Of a stretch of DNA of 64,000 bases, positions 34,270-45,434 are shown in pieces; the first letter of the stretch is position 1, and each line of letters begins with the position of its first letter. This stretch comes from Pseudarthrobacter sp. ATCC 49987 (GTDB lineage: Bacteria > Actinomycetota > Actinomycetes > Actinomycetales > Micrococcaceae). The position numbers were made by a program, and so were the translations under genes. Where the stretch lies: positions 2,542,001 through 2,606,000 of the forward strand of contig NZ_JAABNS010000001.1 of NCBI RefSeq assembly GCF_009928425.1, written 5' to 3'. Below the pieces are notes generated by a model. That model was not told the DNA's origin. It searched no databases and was given only the letters and a program-made list of their open reading frames with translations.

Positions 34270-34749
34270 CTACGGGATCTGGGGTTCCGGCGTGCTGGGC
34301 GCCAGCGCCTGGGCAAGGGCATCTTCTGCCGCAACCCAGGAGATCATGGCGCACTTGACCCGGGCGGCGTACTTGGAAACGCCCTCGAAGGCCGACGCAT
34401 CGCCAAGGATTTCGGGATCCGCCGCCATTTTTCCCCGGGACCGCAGGACCTCGCGGAAATTGTCGATGACCGCCGTGAAGCTGCCGACGTCCATCCCCTC
34501 GGCGAGGTCGGTGAGCACCGAGGCCGACGCCATTGAGATCGAACACCCTGCCCCGTCCCAGCGCAACTGGGTGACCTTCCCGTCGGACACCGCCACCCGC
34601 ACGGTGATCTCATCCCCGCAGACGGGATTGAGCTGGTGGGACTGACCGGTCGACGCGCCTGCCGGAACCGGCGCCTCGGCCAGTCCGCTCCCGGTTCGCA
34701 ATTTCGCGTGTTCCAGGATGATCTGCTGGTACAGCTGTTCAAGGCTCAT
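34270..34749 (-). CDS. sufU: SufU-type Fe-S cluster assembly protein
   Basis: A 159-residue protein of the SufU/IscU family. It accepts sulfur from SufS and passes it on during Fe-S cluster assembly. Zinc and sulfur ligands are visible: Cys in NPVCGDE, Asp in RWDGAGCSISMAS with the second Cys, and Cys in RVKCAMISW. ATG at 34749 follows AAGGATAT. It is 12 nt downstream of sufS and clearly cotranscribed. The sufBCD part of the system is not in the window. The Fe-S-rich enzymes NasC, NasB and NirB depend on this kind of pathway. Confidence 0.93.
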   Translation of the reverse strand: MSLEQLYQQIILEHAKLRTGSGLAEAPVPAGASTGQSHQLNPVCGDEITVRVAVSDGKVTQLRWDGAGCSISMASASVLTDLAEGMDVGSFTAVIDNFREVLRSRGKMAADPEILGDASAFEGVSKYAARVKCAMISWVAAEDALAQALAPSTPEPQIP

Positions 34750-34761
34750 GCGGAAATATCC

Positions 34762-36114
<1,353 letters not shown>

Positions 36115-36180
36115 TCATCCCACGGAACGGCACGCCCCTGATCGGCGGGTGGTTCTGCGGACGGCTCTGGGCTATCCAAT

Positions 36181-36300
36181 GTTTTCCGGTGTTTCCCCGT
36201 GTTTCCCGGTGTTTCCCCGTGTTTCCCGGTGTTTCCCCGTGTTTCCCGGTGTTTCCCCGTGTTTCCCGGTGTTTCCCCGTGTTTCCCCGTGTTTCCCGCT
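36181..36300. repeat. 12-copy decamer array (VNTR) upstream of sufS
   Basis: Exactly twelve 10-bp units, alternating GTTTCCCCGT and GTTTCCCGGT with small deviations at both ends. On the minus strand, the sense strand of sufS, each unit carries GGAAAC, so a GAAAC motif recurs every 10 bp. The array lies between the last LuxR-type gene (stop at 36310) and sufS (start at 36075). The spacing is close to one helical turn. Confidence 0.97.
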
Positions 36301-36309
36301 GGGAGGGCC

Positions 36310-38961
36310 TCAGGGCCGGGGTGAATCGCCGCCCGTGTCGATGAGGTCGACCCGCCGGCTGACGCCCAGTTTGGCGAAGACCCGGTAGAGGTGTCCTTCC
36401 ACGGTCCGCTGGGACACGCAGAGCCTGCTGGCGATCTCGGCGTTGGTGGCTCCGCCGGACACGAGGTCGAGGATTTCGGTTTCCCGGGCGGTGAGTTCCG
36501 CATCCTGCTCGGGACGGACAAGGTCAATGTGGGCCGCCATTCCGGCAGCAGTCATCCGGTTCTGGATCTTGCGCTGGACGGCCAGCAGTTTCCGTTTGTC
36601 CGTGGTTTCGGCCAGGCACCGCTCCGCCTGTTGGGCCGCCTCGAGCGCCAGTAACACATAGCCGGCACGCAGCGCCCGGTCACTGATCCTGACCAGTTCG
36701 GCGTCGTCAGCCTGCAGCACCGCGAGTGCATAATCGTGCAGCATACTGGCCTCCCGTCCCTCGACCGCGAGGCTGCTGCGGGCAAGACCGTCCGCGGCCC
36801 CGGTGTCCCCGTGGCGCAAGGCCAGTCGTCTGATGTCCGTCTCAATCCCCCGCAATCCCTGCCGTTTGGCCTCCGCGGCCAGGCCGGCGAGCCTCTTGCT
36901 GACCTCCCCGCCGCCCGGTGCCCCGCCGGCCGCGGTGGAGTACGCGTCAGCGAGCAGGGGCAGCGCCCCCGGCCCGCGGTACCGCGAAAGCCGGAATGCC
37001 GCCGCGTGCTCCTCGGCCTCCCCCGTGTGGCCCACCACGGAGTTGGCGTACGCGGCGACCGAATGGGCGAAGGGCAGCAACTCCCAGGGATCGGCGATGG
37101 TGAGTTCCTCGACGCCGAGAACGAGTTCGGCAATGCCTTCGGGCATGCGCCCCTGGCGGACACGGGCGAGTCCTCTCATCAAGTGCAGGATGCCGCCGCT
37201 GAGCAGCAGCCTCGAGGGGAAGTCAGCCTCGTACTCATCGAGGGCCGAGGCGAGCGCCTCCCACTCCCCCGCCCAGTTCAGGCTCAGGCTGTAGCGCACC
37301 AGGAGGTCTTCGTAGACGAGGGGCAACGCCTGGCTGGCGCTGCGCGCCCCGTGCCAGGCCTCGCGGGCCAGCCCCAGGCCTTCCGCCACCTTGCCTTTGG
37401 CACAGAGCAACTCGGCGAGCAGTGACTCCGCCGGAATCTTAATGTCGTGCCGATCCCCGGCGGCCACAACCAGCTGGCTCAGACCGCCCTCACGGTCCTC
37501 GGTGCCGCCGCGGGGCTGGCTCCCGAGGGGCTCCGCCGCCACGGCGATCGCGGCAACATCCAACCACGACGGCCCCGTTGCGGCCGGTGCTGCTCCGCCG
37601 GCGGGAACACCCGGGCCGGCGGGTGCGGCGCCGCCTGCCAGCGGCTTTGCCGGCCCCCTCAGGCGGGCGGACAACAGGGCCGCCAGGTACCGGGCGTCCT
37701 GGTTCGGGACAGGTCCCGCGAGCTGCAGGAACTGTGCGGACTGCTGGCGGTCCCCCAGCAGATACCGCGAATATGCCATTTGCAACCGTGCCTCCGGAAT
37801 CATCGCATCCTCGGAAACCGCGGCCGCGGTCCTCAACGCTGTCTGCGCGTCGAGGCCAACGTTGGCGATGCTGGCCGCCTTGAGGAGCTGGTCCGCCGGC
37901 ACTGCGGCTCCGCAGTCCAGCGCCCACCGGACCCGGTTCAGGAAGGCTTCGGGAGGCACCGACGCTCCCGGGGGCAGTGAGACAAAACTGGCACGCAATC
38001 CGGCGCTTCGACCCGCCGGAACCCAACGGCGGATGATCTCACCGATCAGGGGACTCGCTGGCCGGACGGTCCGGTCGGTGCCCCGGGACACTCTGATGAT
38101 CCCGGCCCTTTCCAGGGCGTCGACAGCCTTGGGGCCACCGAATCCCAAGAGCTGGCCGAGCGGAAGCGGCCCCGCGAGGGCCACTATCGCGGCAGCTGTC
38201 CTCTCCTCCGGTGACATGGACCGCAGTTCGTGACCGATCAGATCAGCCACCGGGACATCGGACAAGCCGGGAGGCGAGATGAGGAACCAGATTCCATGGC
38301 GCAGCCCCAGGGCCCCCGTGTTCCGGGCGTGCTCAATCAGGGACAGCAGCATAAACGGGTTGCCGGCGGAGGCATCTGCGAACACCGCACTCGCCCAGGG
38401 CGAGACGTCGGCGCGGAGCACCTGCTCGCAGAGCTGATGCACCTCGGCACGGGTGAGCGGCTCCAGGTCGAATTTGGTCAGGATTCCGTCATCCCAAAGC
38501 GCCAGGAATTCCTCCGGGATCAACAAACCCGGCCGGCAGGTCGCCAGGACACTGGCCGCACCGGTGGCGACGGCTTGCGCTACAAGCTGCGTCGTCCCGC
38601 GGTCCAGGCACTGGGCGTCATCGATCACAAAAAGCGGCTTGCTGGGTTCGGACTTGATGCTGTCCGTCACGGCCTTCACGACCGCGGAAAATGAATCCAG
38701 GTCGTGGGCGGGCAGCTGGCCGAGATAGGGCGAAAGCGCGCCGAACGGCACGGCAGACAATGCCGGCGTTGCCGCGAGCCGGATCACGGCTGTGTGCGGG
38801 CGGAGTTCGCGGATGACCGCCCTGGAAATGGCCGTCTTTCCCGTGCCCGGGTTGCCGACGACGAGTGCGCCGGACATCCCGTCGTCGCGCAGGCATCTGA
38901 CGATATCCTTGACGACGCCGGACCGGCCAACCAGCGTGGCGGACTCAGTCAGACTTTCCAC
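36310..38961 (-). CDS. Large LuxR-family regulator with STAND-like ATPase (array member 4)
   Basis: An 883-residue regulator. An AAA/STAND-type NTPase is at the N-terminus: Walker A VVGNPGTGKTAIS (residues ~35-47), a conserved PFGALSPYL motif, Walker B PLFVIDDAQCLD. A long helical-repeat middle region follows (~300-800), then a C-terminal LuxR helix-turn-helix (LTARETEILDLVSGGATNAE, RTVEGHLYRVFAKLGV). The class senses a ligand through its helical repeats and activates transcription on ATP binding; the ligand is unknown. GTG at 38961 has GGGAGGG upstream. It lies 66 nt after array member 3 and is probably cotranscribed with it. Confidence 0.9.
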   Translation of the reverse strand: MESLTESATLVGRSGVVKDIVRCLRDDGMSGALVVGNPGTGKTAISRAVIRELRPHTAVIRLAATPALSAVPFGALSPYLGQLPAHDLDSFSAVVKAVTDSIKSEPSKPLFVIDDAQCLDRGTTQLVAQAVATGAASVLATCRPGLLIPEEFLALWDDGILTKFDLEPLTRAEVHQLCEQVLRADVSPWASAVFADASAGNPFMLLSLIEHARNTGALGLRHGIWFLISPPGLSDVPVADLIGHELRSMSPEERTAAAIVALAGPLPLGQLLGFGGPKAVDALERAGIIRVSRGTDRTVRPASPLIGEIIRRWVPAGRSAGLRASFVSLPPGASVPPEAFLNRVRWALDCGAAVPADQLLKAASIANVGLDAQTALRTAAAVSEDAMIPEARLQMAYSRYLLGDRQQSAQFLQLAGPVPNQDARYLAALLSARLRGPAKPLAGGAAPAGPGVPAGGAAPAATGPSWLDVAAIAVAAEPLGSQPRGGTEDREGGLSQLVVAAGDRHDIKIPAESLLAELLCAKGKVAEGLGLAREAWHGARSASQALPLVYEDLLVRYSLSLNWAGEWEALASALDEYEADFPSRLLLSGGILHLMRGLARVRQGRMPEGIAELVLGVEELTIADPWELLPFAHSVAAYANSVVGHTGEAEEHAAAFRLSRYRGPGALPLLADAYSTAAGGAPGGGEVSKRLAGLAAEAKRQGLRGIETDIRRLALRHGDTGAADGLARSSLAVEGREASMLHDYALAVLQADDAELVRISDRALRAGYVLLALEAAQQAERCLAETTDKRKLLAVQRKIQNRMTAAGMAAHIDLVRPEQDAELTARETEILDLVSGGATNAEIASRLCVSQRTVEGHLYRVFAKLGVSRRVDLIDTGGDSPRP

Positions 38962-39027
38962 CCGCAGCCCTCCCTGCGGCGGTTCCCGGACGTCCCGGGC
39001 CGCCCGGAGGAAGGGGGGCCCGGTCGG

Positions 39028-41763
39028 TTAGCCGAGGCGGGCGTGTTCCACTGGTCCGGAGATGACATCTTTGAGTTCCGACCTGCTCGCGACGTGGAGC
39101 TTCGCATATACCTGGTAGAGATGTCCCTCAACGGTACGGACGGAAACGTGCATCTCGTCAGCGATCTTCCGGTTGGACGTACCTGCGGCTGCCCGGACCG
39201 CCACCTCGGATTCCCGTGCTGTCAACGTCGCGTTCAAAAGTGAGAGCACGCCATTTCTTGGGTTGCCGAACCGGTCCTCCAGGGACTGCTGCGTGCGCTG
39301 GGCCATCCTGAGGGAGATGCGGTTGCCGGCGTCGTTGGCACAACTGACCGCTTTCCTGGTCACATCCCTGGCGAAAACTGCATTGCCGGCCGCATCGGCG
39401 TCCTTGGACGTTGCCAGCAGTTCCTCGCTGTCGGCGTCCTTCAGCCCTTCCGCAAGCCGGGAGCACAGGCCGGCGAACTGCCCGGTGACCTGGCCCGCGA
39501 GATCGCTGAGCTTCTGGCTTGCCTGACGGTCACCCAGCCGGGCCACCGCTGAGAGGAACTGGAGGCCGGTAGCAAGCGCCGAGGCCTCGGTGTCCATGTC
39601 GGCTTCCAGCTTCAGTGCGCGCAGGGCCTCAGTCTTTTGGCCGATTTCCGCCTTGGCAGAGAGTTCAAAGTACCGTGTGATGCGGTTCACCAGCCACGGT
39701 GCCCGGCGCTGCAGCTCCTCGATTTCCACCAGCAGGGCACCCGCTTTTTCCTCATCGCCCTGGAGCGCGAATGCATAGGCACAGGCTGCGGTTGCGAGTC
39801 CGGCAACTGCATCCGGATCGTTTACCCTCAGCTGCCAAACCCCGGACTCCAGGCGTTGAAGTGCCCTCGTGAGGTGGCCACGGTGGAGGTCGACGATTCC
39901 CTGTCCGATCTCGAACATCCCGCCGAGCCTGGCCTGCTCGTCCCACGACTCCGAGGTGCCCGCGAGGAAGTCTGCGGCTTCCCGGTACTTGGCCGACAGG
40001 AGCAGGAGCAGCAGGAACCGACCCCGGATTTCCCGGATCGAACCGTCGGACAGGTCAAGCGTGCCGGCGGCCAGAATGACTTGCCTCCCGAGTCCGACCG
40101 CACCCAGGATGTCGCCGGTGACCGCCTTCGCCTCACTCACAAGGCTCGCGGCCATGACCTTTGCTTCGCTGCCCAAGTCCGTGGCATCCACATTCTGGAA
40201 AATTTGCAGGACATCACCGTACCGGCCTTCGAAGGCGGCCAGCTCGGCATAAGCCAGGCGGACACGCTCACCAACCATCGTCAGCCCAGCCCCGGGGTCC
40301 CCTGACGCCGTCAGCCGCAGTTCAATCTCCTGCAGCCGGGCCAGTGCGCTTGCCGCCGCTGCCGGGCTGCGCCTGTCCAGCTCGGCCCACAGCAGTTGAA
40401 GGGGGGCCCACTCATCCAGGGCAAGTCCATCGCCGGCGCGCAGTTCAACGTCAGCCAGGACACGGCGTGCTGCTTCGTCATTGTGCAAGGACATATGCGC
40501 TCTGGCAGATTCGACGGCCACTTCGGCGAGCTTCTCCTTGCCCGCGATTTCCCGGGTGAATCTGAGGGCGGACTGCGGATCGGATGCTTTGTTCGCGAGG
40601 CGGGCCGCGGCCAGGGCCAGCCCGGGCTCCACGTCTTCCCCGCAGTCCAAAGCCCACGCCACTGCGGTGGATCCCGTGAACGCGTCGAGGTCCTGGTCCT
40701 GGAGAACAGCACCCAACCGGCGGCGAAGCTCTGCACTGCGGCCGGGCGGAACCACACTGGCAACGATTCCGGCCGTGACCGGGTTGGCGATGCTCACCAT
40801 GGGCGGATGGTCATGGCTGACGTGGATCAGCCCGCGCTCCTGGAGCGTATCGATGTCCTGCGCCTTGGACACGCTCATGAGGGTCTGCAGCGGCAGCGCT
40901 CCGGCGAGCGACAAAAGCTCAAAAACATCGCGCTGGCCAGGGCTGAGCCGGTTCAGGCGGGCCTTGAGAACATCCCTGATTTCACCGGCCAGAGCCACCG
41001 GTTTCTCCCCCAAAACCCAGGAATCCTCGTGGCGGACAATCGTGCCGAGCTTGATCTGCTCCCGGGCCAGGGAGTGCAGGAAGAGCGGATTGCCGCCGCT
41101 GGCGTTCCAGAGGGCACGTGCCGCTGTGTGGGAAAAGTGTCCGCCGTACTCATGGGCAAGGCTGTCCGCCGTTTCGCTGAAATCGAAGGGCCCAAGATCC
41201 ACCCTGCGCAGCAGGTCGTCCTTCCAGAGCCCCATGATGTCGCTCCCCAGATTAGGCAGGTCAACGCACGCTGCGAGCAACAGGACGTGTCCACCGGCGC
41301 AGAGCTGGGCAACCATCATGGTGGAGAGCTCATCGAGGTCATGTGCATTGTCGACAAAGAGGACGACGCTGCGGCCCTGGGCCCGGTTGTGAAGCAATTG
41401 GGTCAAGCCACGCAGCACCATCAGTGGGTGCTCAAGGTGGGATGCATCAAGTTCGTTGAGCAGTACGCTGAGCGCCCCGTAAGGAAGTTTGGAGGAAATG
41501 GAGCTGCCCCGGACCTGAACCACCAGGTAGTCTTCACCGAGCTTCTCGAGGGCCCGCTGGGCAACAAAGGACTTTCCTGCCCCGTGTTCCCCAACAATCA
41601 CGGCCCCGCAGCCCGATCCCGAGGTCAGGGCCGCTACCACCTCCGCAACGGTCTTGTGGCGTGTGTAGTGCTTCTCGGGCCGCCCCTTCCCCGGACGTTG
41701 GGCGGCTGACATCACATCTGTTCTGCCGCTGCCCGCAGGCAGACCGGCTTCTTGCTGATACAT
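39028..41763 (-). CDS. Large LuxR-family regulator with STAND-like ATPase (array member 3)
   Basis: A 911-residue paralogue of its neighbours. Walker A IVGEHGAGKSFVA, the LPYGALSVLL motif, Walker B VVLFVDNAHDLDE, helical-repeat middle, and a C-terminal LuxR helix-turn-helix (LTARESEVAVRAAAGTSNRK, RTVEGHLYQVYAKLHV). The ATG at 41763 is chosen because GAAGG lies 7 nt upstream; a TTG at 41808 is less likely. A ~965-bp non-coding stretch separates it from array member 2, so it has its own promoter. Confidence 0.9.
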   Translation of the reverse strand: MYQQEAGLPAGSGRTDVMSAAQRPGKGRPEKHYTRHKTVAEVVAALTSGSGCGAVIVGEHGAGKSFVAQRALEKLGEDYLVVQVRGSSISSKLPYGALSVLLNELDASHLEHPLMVLRGLTQLLHNRAQGRSVVLFVDNAHDLDELSTMMVAQLCAGGHVLLLAACVDLPNLGSDIMGLWKDDLLRRVDLGPFDFSETADSLAHEYGGHFSHTAARALWNASGGNPLFLHSLAREQIKLGTIVRHEDSWVLGEKPVALAGEIRDVLKARLNRLSPGQRDVFELLSLAGALPLQTLMSVSKAQDIDTLQERGLIHVSHDHPPMVSIANPVTAGIVASVVPPGRSAELRRRLGAVLQDQDLDAFTGSTAVAWALDCGEDVEPGLALAAARLANKASDPQSALRFTREIAGKEKLAEVAVESARAHMSLHNDEAARRVLADVELRAGDGLALDEWAPLQLLWAELDRRSPAAAASALARLQEIELRLTASGDPGAGLTMVGERVRLAYAELAAFEGRYGDVLQIFQNVDATDLGSEAKVMAASLVSEAKAVTGDILGAVGLGRQVILAAGTLDLSDGSIREIRGRFLLLLLLSAKYREAADFLAGTSESWDEQARLGGMFEIGQGIVDLHRGHLTRALQRLESGVWQLRVNDPDAVAGLATAACAYAFALQGDEEKAGALLVEIEELQRRAPWLVNRITRYFELSAKAEIGQKTEALRALKLEADMDTEASALATGLQFLSAVARLGDRQASQKLSDLAGQVTGQFAGLCSRLAEGLKDADSEELLATSKDADAAGNAVFARDVTRKAVSCANDAGNRISLRMAQRTQQSLEDRFGNPRNGVLSLLNATLTARESEVAVRAAAGTSNRKIADEMHVSVRTVEGHLYQVYAKLHVASRSELKDVISGPVEHARLG

Positions 41764-42139
41764 GAGAGAGACCTTCGCAATCAAAGTTATGACTACCGAT
41801 AGGTCCAACTTATTGATATAGGGAATTTTCGGGATGCGTATGCGCTACTCGATTACGGGCGTAGGGGCCAGCCCTGGGCTACGTAGTTGTACTCATAATC
41901 TTCCGGCCGTTCCGCGCCTCAAACCAAGTAGTTCGACTCGAAGTTCCAGCCCGACGGGGACCCTTTTTCACGGGTGTCTCGGTGCAGCAGCAGGTCCGGA
42001 GGCCGCCGCGCCTGGGCTGCCAAGTGCCACCGCAGGGCCCCACAGTGCGGGCGCAATGCCACGCTGGGGCTTCACAGTTCTGGCACGGCCGCCCGGCTAT
42101 CGGGCGGCCGAGCCAGGACTGGGGCCACGGAAAACTTAG

Positions 42140-42201
42140 GGAGCCGACGGCGGCTGGGGGGAGGAACCTCGGTCTCAGAAGGTTCCGACGCCGTCGGCTC
42201 C
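42140..42201. repeat. Nested inverted repeat in the LuxR-array gap
   Basis: Outer 13-bp perfect arms (GGAGCCGACGGCG at 42140-42152 with 42189-42201) enclose a 6-bp inner pair (GGAACC 42163-42168 with GGTTCC 42181-42186). It could fold as a stable RNA hairpin. No T run follows on either strand, so a simple terminator is unlikely. Confidence 0.7.
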
Positions 42202-42399
42202 GTCAAAGGGGTTCACGCACTCGGCGGGAACCATTCGGGAGACCGTTTCGGAGATAATTCAATGTCTGTTGCACCAGAGTGGACCATCGTTCCCCACGCC
42301 GGCGATCCTGGCAGCGTCTTCGAATTGCCTGGACCGCTTCCGCGTTGATGGCTCCACGTTCAAAAGTCCTTTGCTCGGAGTCCCTGATTCAGTCTCCTG

Positions 42400-42425
42400 G
42401 TTCAGAGTCCTTGTTCAGAGTCCTT
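42400..42425 (+). repeat. 13-bp tandem direct repeat
   Basis: GTTCAGAGTCCTT occurs at 42400-42412 and again at 42413-42425, with degenerate related copies in the preceding 40 bases. The role is unknown. Confidence 0.75.
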
Positions 42426-42728
42426 TGTTCCTGGTGCTGACTACAATCTAGCGAACCCGACGGCACCCGCACACCGGTAGTCCGTACTCGAATTCGTGAC
42501 GGGTTCCGACGAAACCGGGATAGAGGGTACTTGCCACGGCAGCCGGCTTCCGACAGTTGTGCGTCCCGGCTACGCGGTCCCCATACCCGGGCGGCGTGGT
42601 GCCTACTTGCCGGCCCCCCGGAGTTACGCACGCCCGAAGGGGAAAAGGCAGTGTTGCCTTCACCCGTGCAGAAGTCAGGGGCCGGAGGACCGGAAGAACC
42701 GGCTGCCCGTGGAACGCCCGGGCGGAGG

Positions 42729-45434
42729 CTAGGAGGAGGAGACTCCCGGCAGCTGATCGCGGCCCTTGACGTTCAGCTTGGCGTAGCTGCGGTAAAGGTG
42801 GCCTTCAACTGTCCGGATGGAAACCTGCAGCTCGGCGGCAATCTGGCGGTCGCTGAGGCCGCGGACCGCCAGCGCCACGATGTCGCGCTCGCGGCGGGTC
42901 AGCAGGCCGAGGGCGTCAGCTTCAGCTTCCTGTTCCTGGCCGGCGAGGCTGTCTGCCCGGTCCAGGCACCGCTTCCGCTGGGACAGCGCCATACGCTCGC
43001 GCAGGGTGTCACCGGCCGCCCGGTACCCGTTCGCAGCGGCATCATAGGCAAGTGCCGCGAAGCCCCACAGCTCGGCGTCTTCGCAGCTCTTGCCTGCTTC
43101 CAGATGGTCGGTGGCGAGGTCCGTCCTGATCGCCGCCGCATAGTGACAGATAGCGGCCGGCCTGGGGCCTTCCAGCGCGGGCTGCAGTTCGAGGAGCCGG
43201 ACAGCCGCGTCGCGGTCTCCCAAAGCCAGGCAGAAGGCAAGCGAATCAAATTCCAGGCCCGCGGTGGAACCGTCCCCTTGGGGCCGGCCCAGCGCGCGGA
43301 GCTCGTCGACGGCCCCCGGGTAATTGCCGAGGCGCGCTTTTCCGTACGTGACTGCCATCTGCGAGAGGACGCGCAGGTAGCGTGAGACCGCCCGGGGCGC
43401 GGCTTCGTAGTCGGCGAGGAACGCCGCGGCCTTGTCTTTGGCACCGACGTCAGCGGCGGCGGCGAACCCCATCGAGGAGACCAGGGCGAAGAGCTGTTGG
43501 GGATCCGCGAGCCGCAGTGACTCCAGTGCCGCGCTGAGGGTGTTCAGGGACTGGGCGGCCTTGCCCTGGTAGAACAGGATGATGCCGTGCGCGGCGTGGA
43601 CTCCCCCGCCGAACGAGATGAGGTTGGGCCCTTGCCCGGCGCCGACTCCGGCCAGGAGCTTTTCGGCGGCTTCCCAGTCGCCCCCGTGGATCACGGCAGC
43701 TGCTGCCCGCGCCACCAGGAATTCCGCGAGGAAATACAGTTCGTAGTGTCCTGAGCCCGCGGTTTCCAGGGCCTCGGAGACAGCGGCGAAGGACTGGACT
43801 GCCTTGCCCTGCACCAGGAGCCGCTCCGATGTCAGTGCCAGCCTGAACGCTGCTTCTAGGGTATTGGCCGGGGGGACGGCCTCGCCGTCGGCTTCCGTGC
43901 CGGCACCCTCCGGGTACTCCCCTGCCAGGGCGTACACCATGGCATGCATGGTGTCGTGTCGCTCCCTGGTGGCCTTGAGGATGCCATCGGCGTCGTCCGG
44001 GTTTTCCCTGCCCAGCCGCTCCCCTGCCTCCAGGAGGGCCCCGGCGCGGTCCATGATGTCCGCTGGCGAGTGGCCGAGAGCGGCCTGGACCGCAGCCCAC
44101 ATCAGGGTTCCCGTCAGGAGCACTGCCACGCTGAGTCCCTTGGCGAAGTCGGGCTCCAGGATGTCCCGGGCGGCCGCATAGTCCGAGGTGTTGAAGTAGG
44201 TCCGCGCTGTCACGGCCCGCGCTGCCACCTGCAGTTCAGGGTCCTTGACCAGTGCGGCGGCCTTGCGGGCCAGCTCGTCCTCATACAGCCGGCTGGCCAG
44301 GACGGCTGCCCGCAGCAGCTGCCGGTCCTCGATCTCCGCTCCGCATTCCATTGACCAGCTCACCTGACGCAGGAGGCCTTCTGCCGACGTCGGTTCGCTG
44401 TCCAAGCGCCGCAGGAGGCTCTGCCGGAGCTGGAGGCTGCGTGCCGGGGAAATCAGGTTGCGCAGCGTGTCGCCGTAGATGGAGTGCCACAGCCGCAATT
44501 GGGGGTGTGGCGCAGGCGTGACGCGGATCATCTCGTGTTCGATGAGTGCCGCCACCGGGTCCTCGCCCACCGTGGACTCAATGACGTCGCGGGACACCGG
44601 CTCCGACAGGGCGATCAGGTTCAGGGCCTGGCGTTCTGCCGGTGAACGCCGGAGCAGCTGCCGCCGCACGACGTCCGTCAAGCGGTCGCCGTGGCTGTTA
44701 AGCGGGCGCGCGAGCAGCCAGACCCCGTTGCGTTGCAGCAGCGTGCCGTCGCTCTTCGCGTCCGCGATGAGACCGTTGAGCAGGAGCGGATTGCCTTCGG
44801 AAACCTCCCAGAGGGTTTCGGCGACGCTCGGCAGGACCTGCGGCCCCAGCGTGCCTTCGAGTATCTCGTTTGTCTGATGCTGGCTCAGGGGCCGGAGGTC
44901 GAGGCGTTCGGCGATTCCCTCAAACCACAGCTGCAGCAGCGGTTCCGGCAAGCCAGGCCGGGTGGCCGAGGCCACGAGCAGCTTCGCCCAGCCGGCGGCG
45001 GCGAGTTCCACCAGGATCCCGGCGGTCGACTCGTCAAGGTCATGGGCATCGTCCACGACCAGCAGCAGGGGCTTCTGGGAGGCGCTGCGCTCGTCTTCGA
45101 GCCTCGCCCAGAAAGTCCTGAGCACGGCCAGCTGCGAAGTGGCTTCCTGCACGGGCAGCCCGACAATAAAGGGACCCAGCACGCCGTAGGGCACATTCGA
45201 CAGGGACGGGCTGCCGTGGATGCGGACGGGCGTCACGGCTGTCTGCAGTTCGGCCACCACGGCTTCGAGGAGGGTGGATTTGCCGATCCCGCTGTCGCCG
45301 AGCAGGAGGACGGCGACGTGGTTGCTCCCTTGGATGGCTTCAACCGCCGAACGCAGGTCCTCCTTTCGCCCGGTCAGGACCGTGGATGCCTCCGCAGCGT
45401 CGGGGGCGGTTGCGCGCTTCCTAGATGAGTCCAA
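42729..45434 (-). CDS. Large LuxR-family regulator with STAND-like ATPase (array member 2)
   Basis: About 901 residues. Walker A LLGDSGIGKSTLL (near residue 45), the VPYGVLGPFIVGLP motif, Walker B LLLVVDDAHDLDE, helical repeats, and a C-terminal helix-turn-helix (LTRRERDIVALAVRGLSDRQ, RTVEGHLYRSYAKLNV). The start is uncertain: TTG at 45434 (14-nt overlap with the upstream gene) puts ~22 residues before the first conserved GR, as in the paralogues; GTG at 45443 is possible. The frame stays open to 46388, but that part is antiphase to array member 1 and is not coding. Translation is probably coupled to member 1. Confidence 0.87.
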   Translation of the reverse strand: MDSSRKRATAPDAAEASTVLTGRKEDLRSAVEAIQGSNHVAVLLLGDSGIGKSTLLEAVVAELQTAVTPVRIHGSPSLSNVPYGVLGPFIVGLPVQEATSQLAVLRTFWARLEDERSASQKPLLLVVDDAHDLDESTAGILVELAAAGWAKLLVASATRPGLPEPLLQLWFEGIAERLDLRPLSQHQTNEILEGTLGPQVLPSVAETLWEVSEGNPLLLNGLIADAKSDGTLLQRNGVWLLARPLNSHGDRLTDVVRRQLLRRSPAERQALNLIALSEPVSRDVIESTVGEDPVAALIEHEMIRVTPAPHPQLRLWHSIYGDTLRNLISPARSLQLRQSLLRRLDSEPTSAEGLLRQVSWSMECGAEIEDRQLLRAAVLASRLYEDELARKAAALVKDPELQVAARAVTARTYFNTSDYAAARDILEPDFAKGLSVAVLLTGTLMWAAVQAALGHSPADIMDRAGALLEAGERLGRENPDDADGILKATRERHDTMHAMVYALAGEYPEGAGTEADGEAVPPANTLEAAFRLALTSERLLVQGKAVQSFAAVSEALETAGSGHYELYFLAEFLVARAAAAVIHGGDWEAAEKLLAGVGAGQGPNLISFGGGVHAAHGIILFYQGKAAQSLNTLSAALESLRLADPQQLFALVSSMGFAAAADVGAKDKAAAFLADYEAAPRAVSRYLRVLSQMAVTYGKARLGNYPGAVDELRALGRPQGDGSTAGLEFDSLAFCLALGDRDAAVRLLELQPALEGPRPAAICHYAAAIRTDLATDHLEAGKSCEDAELWGFAALAYDAAANGYRAAGDTLRERMALSQRKRCLDRADSLAGQEQEAEADALGLLTRRERDIVALAVRGLSDRQIAAELQVSIRTVEGHLYRSYAKLNVKGRDQLPGVSSS

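Larger units (their letters stand above)
41764..42728. other. 965-bp gap inside the LuxR-type array
   Basis: No convincing gene is found on either strand. The gap holds a nested inverted repeat (42140-42201) and a 13-bp tandem repeat (42400-42425). The stretch just upstream of 41763 is AT-rich and should contain the promoter of array member 3. A lost gene or a non-coding RNA is possible. Confidence 0.6.

Noticed and set aside
36181..36300. Possible CRISPR array
   Set aside because: The units are 10 bp, contiguous and without spacers; there are no cas genes. It is a simple tandem repeat.
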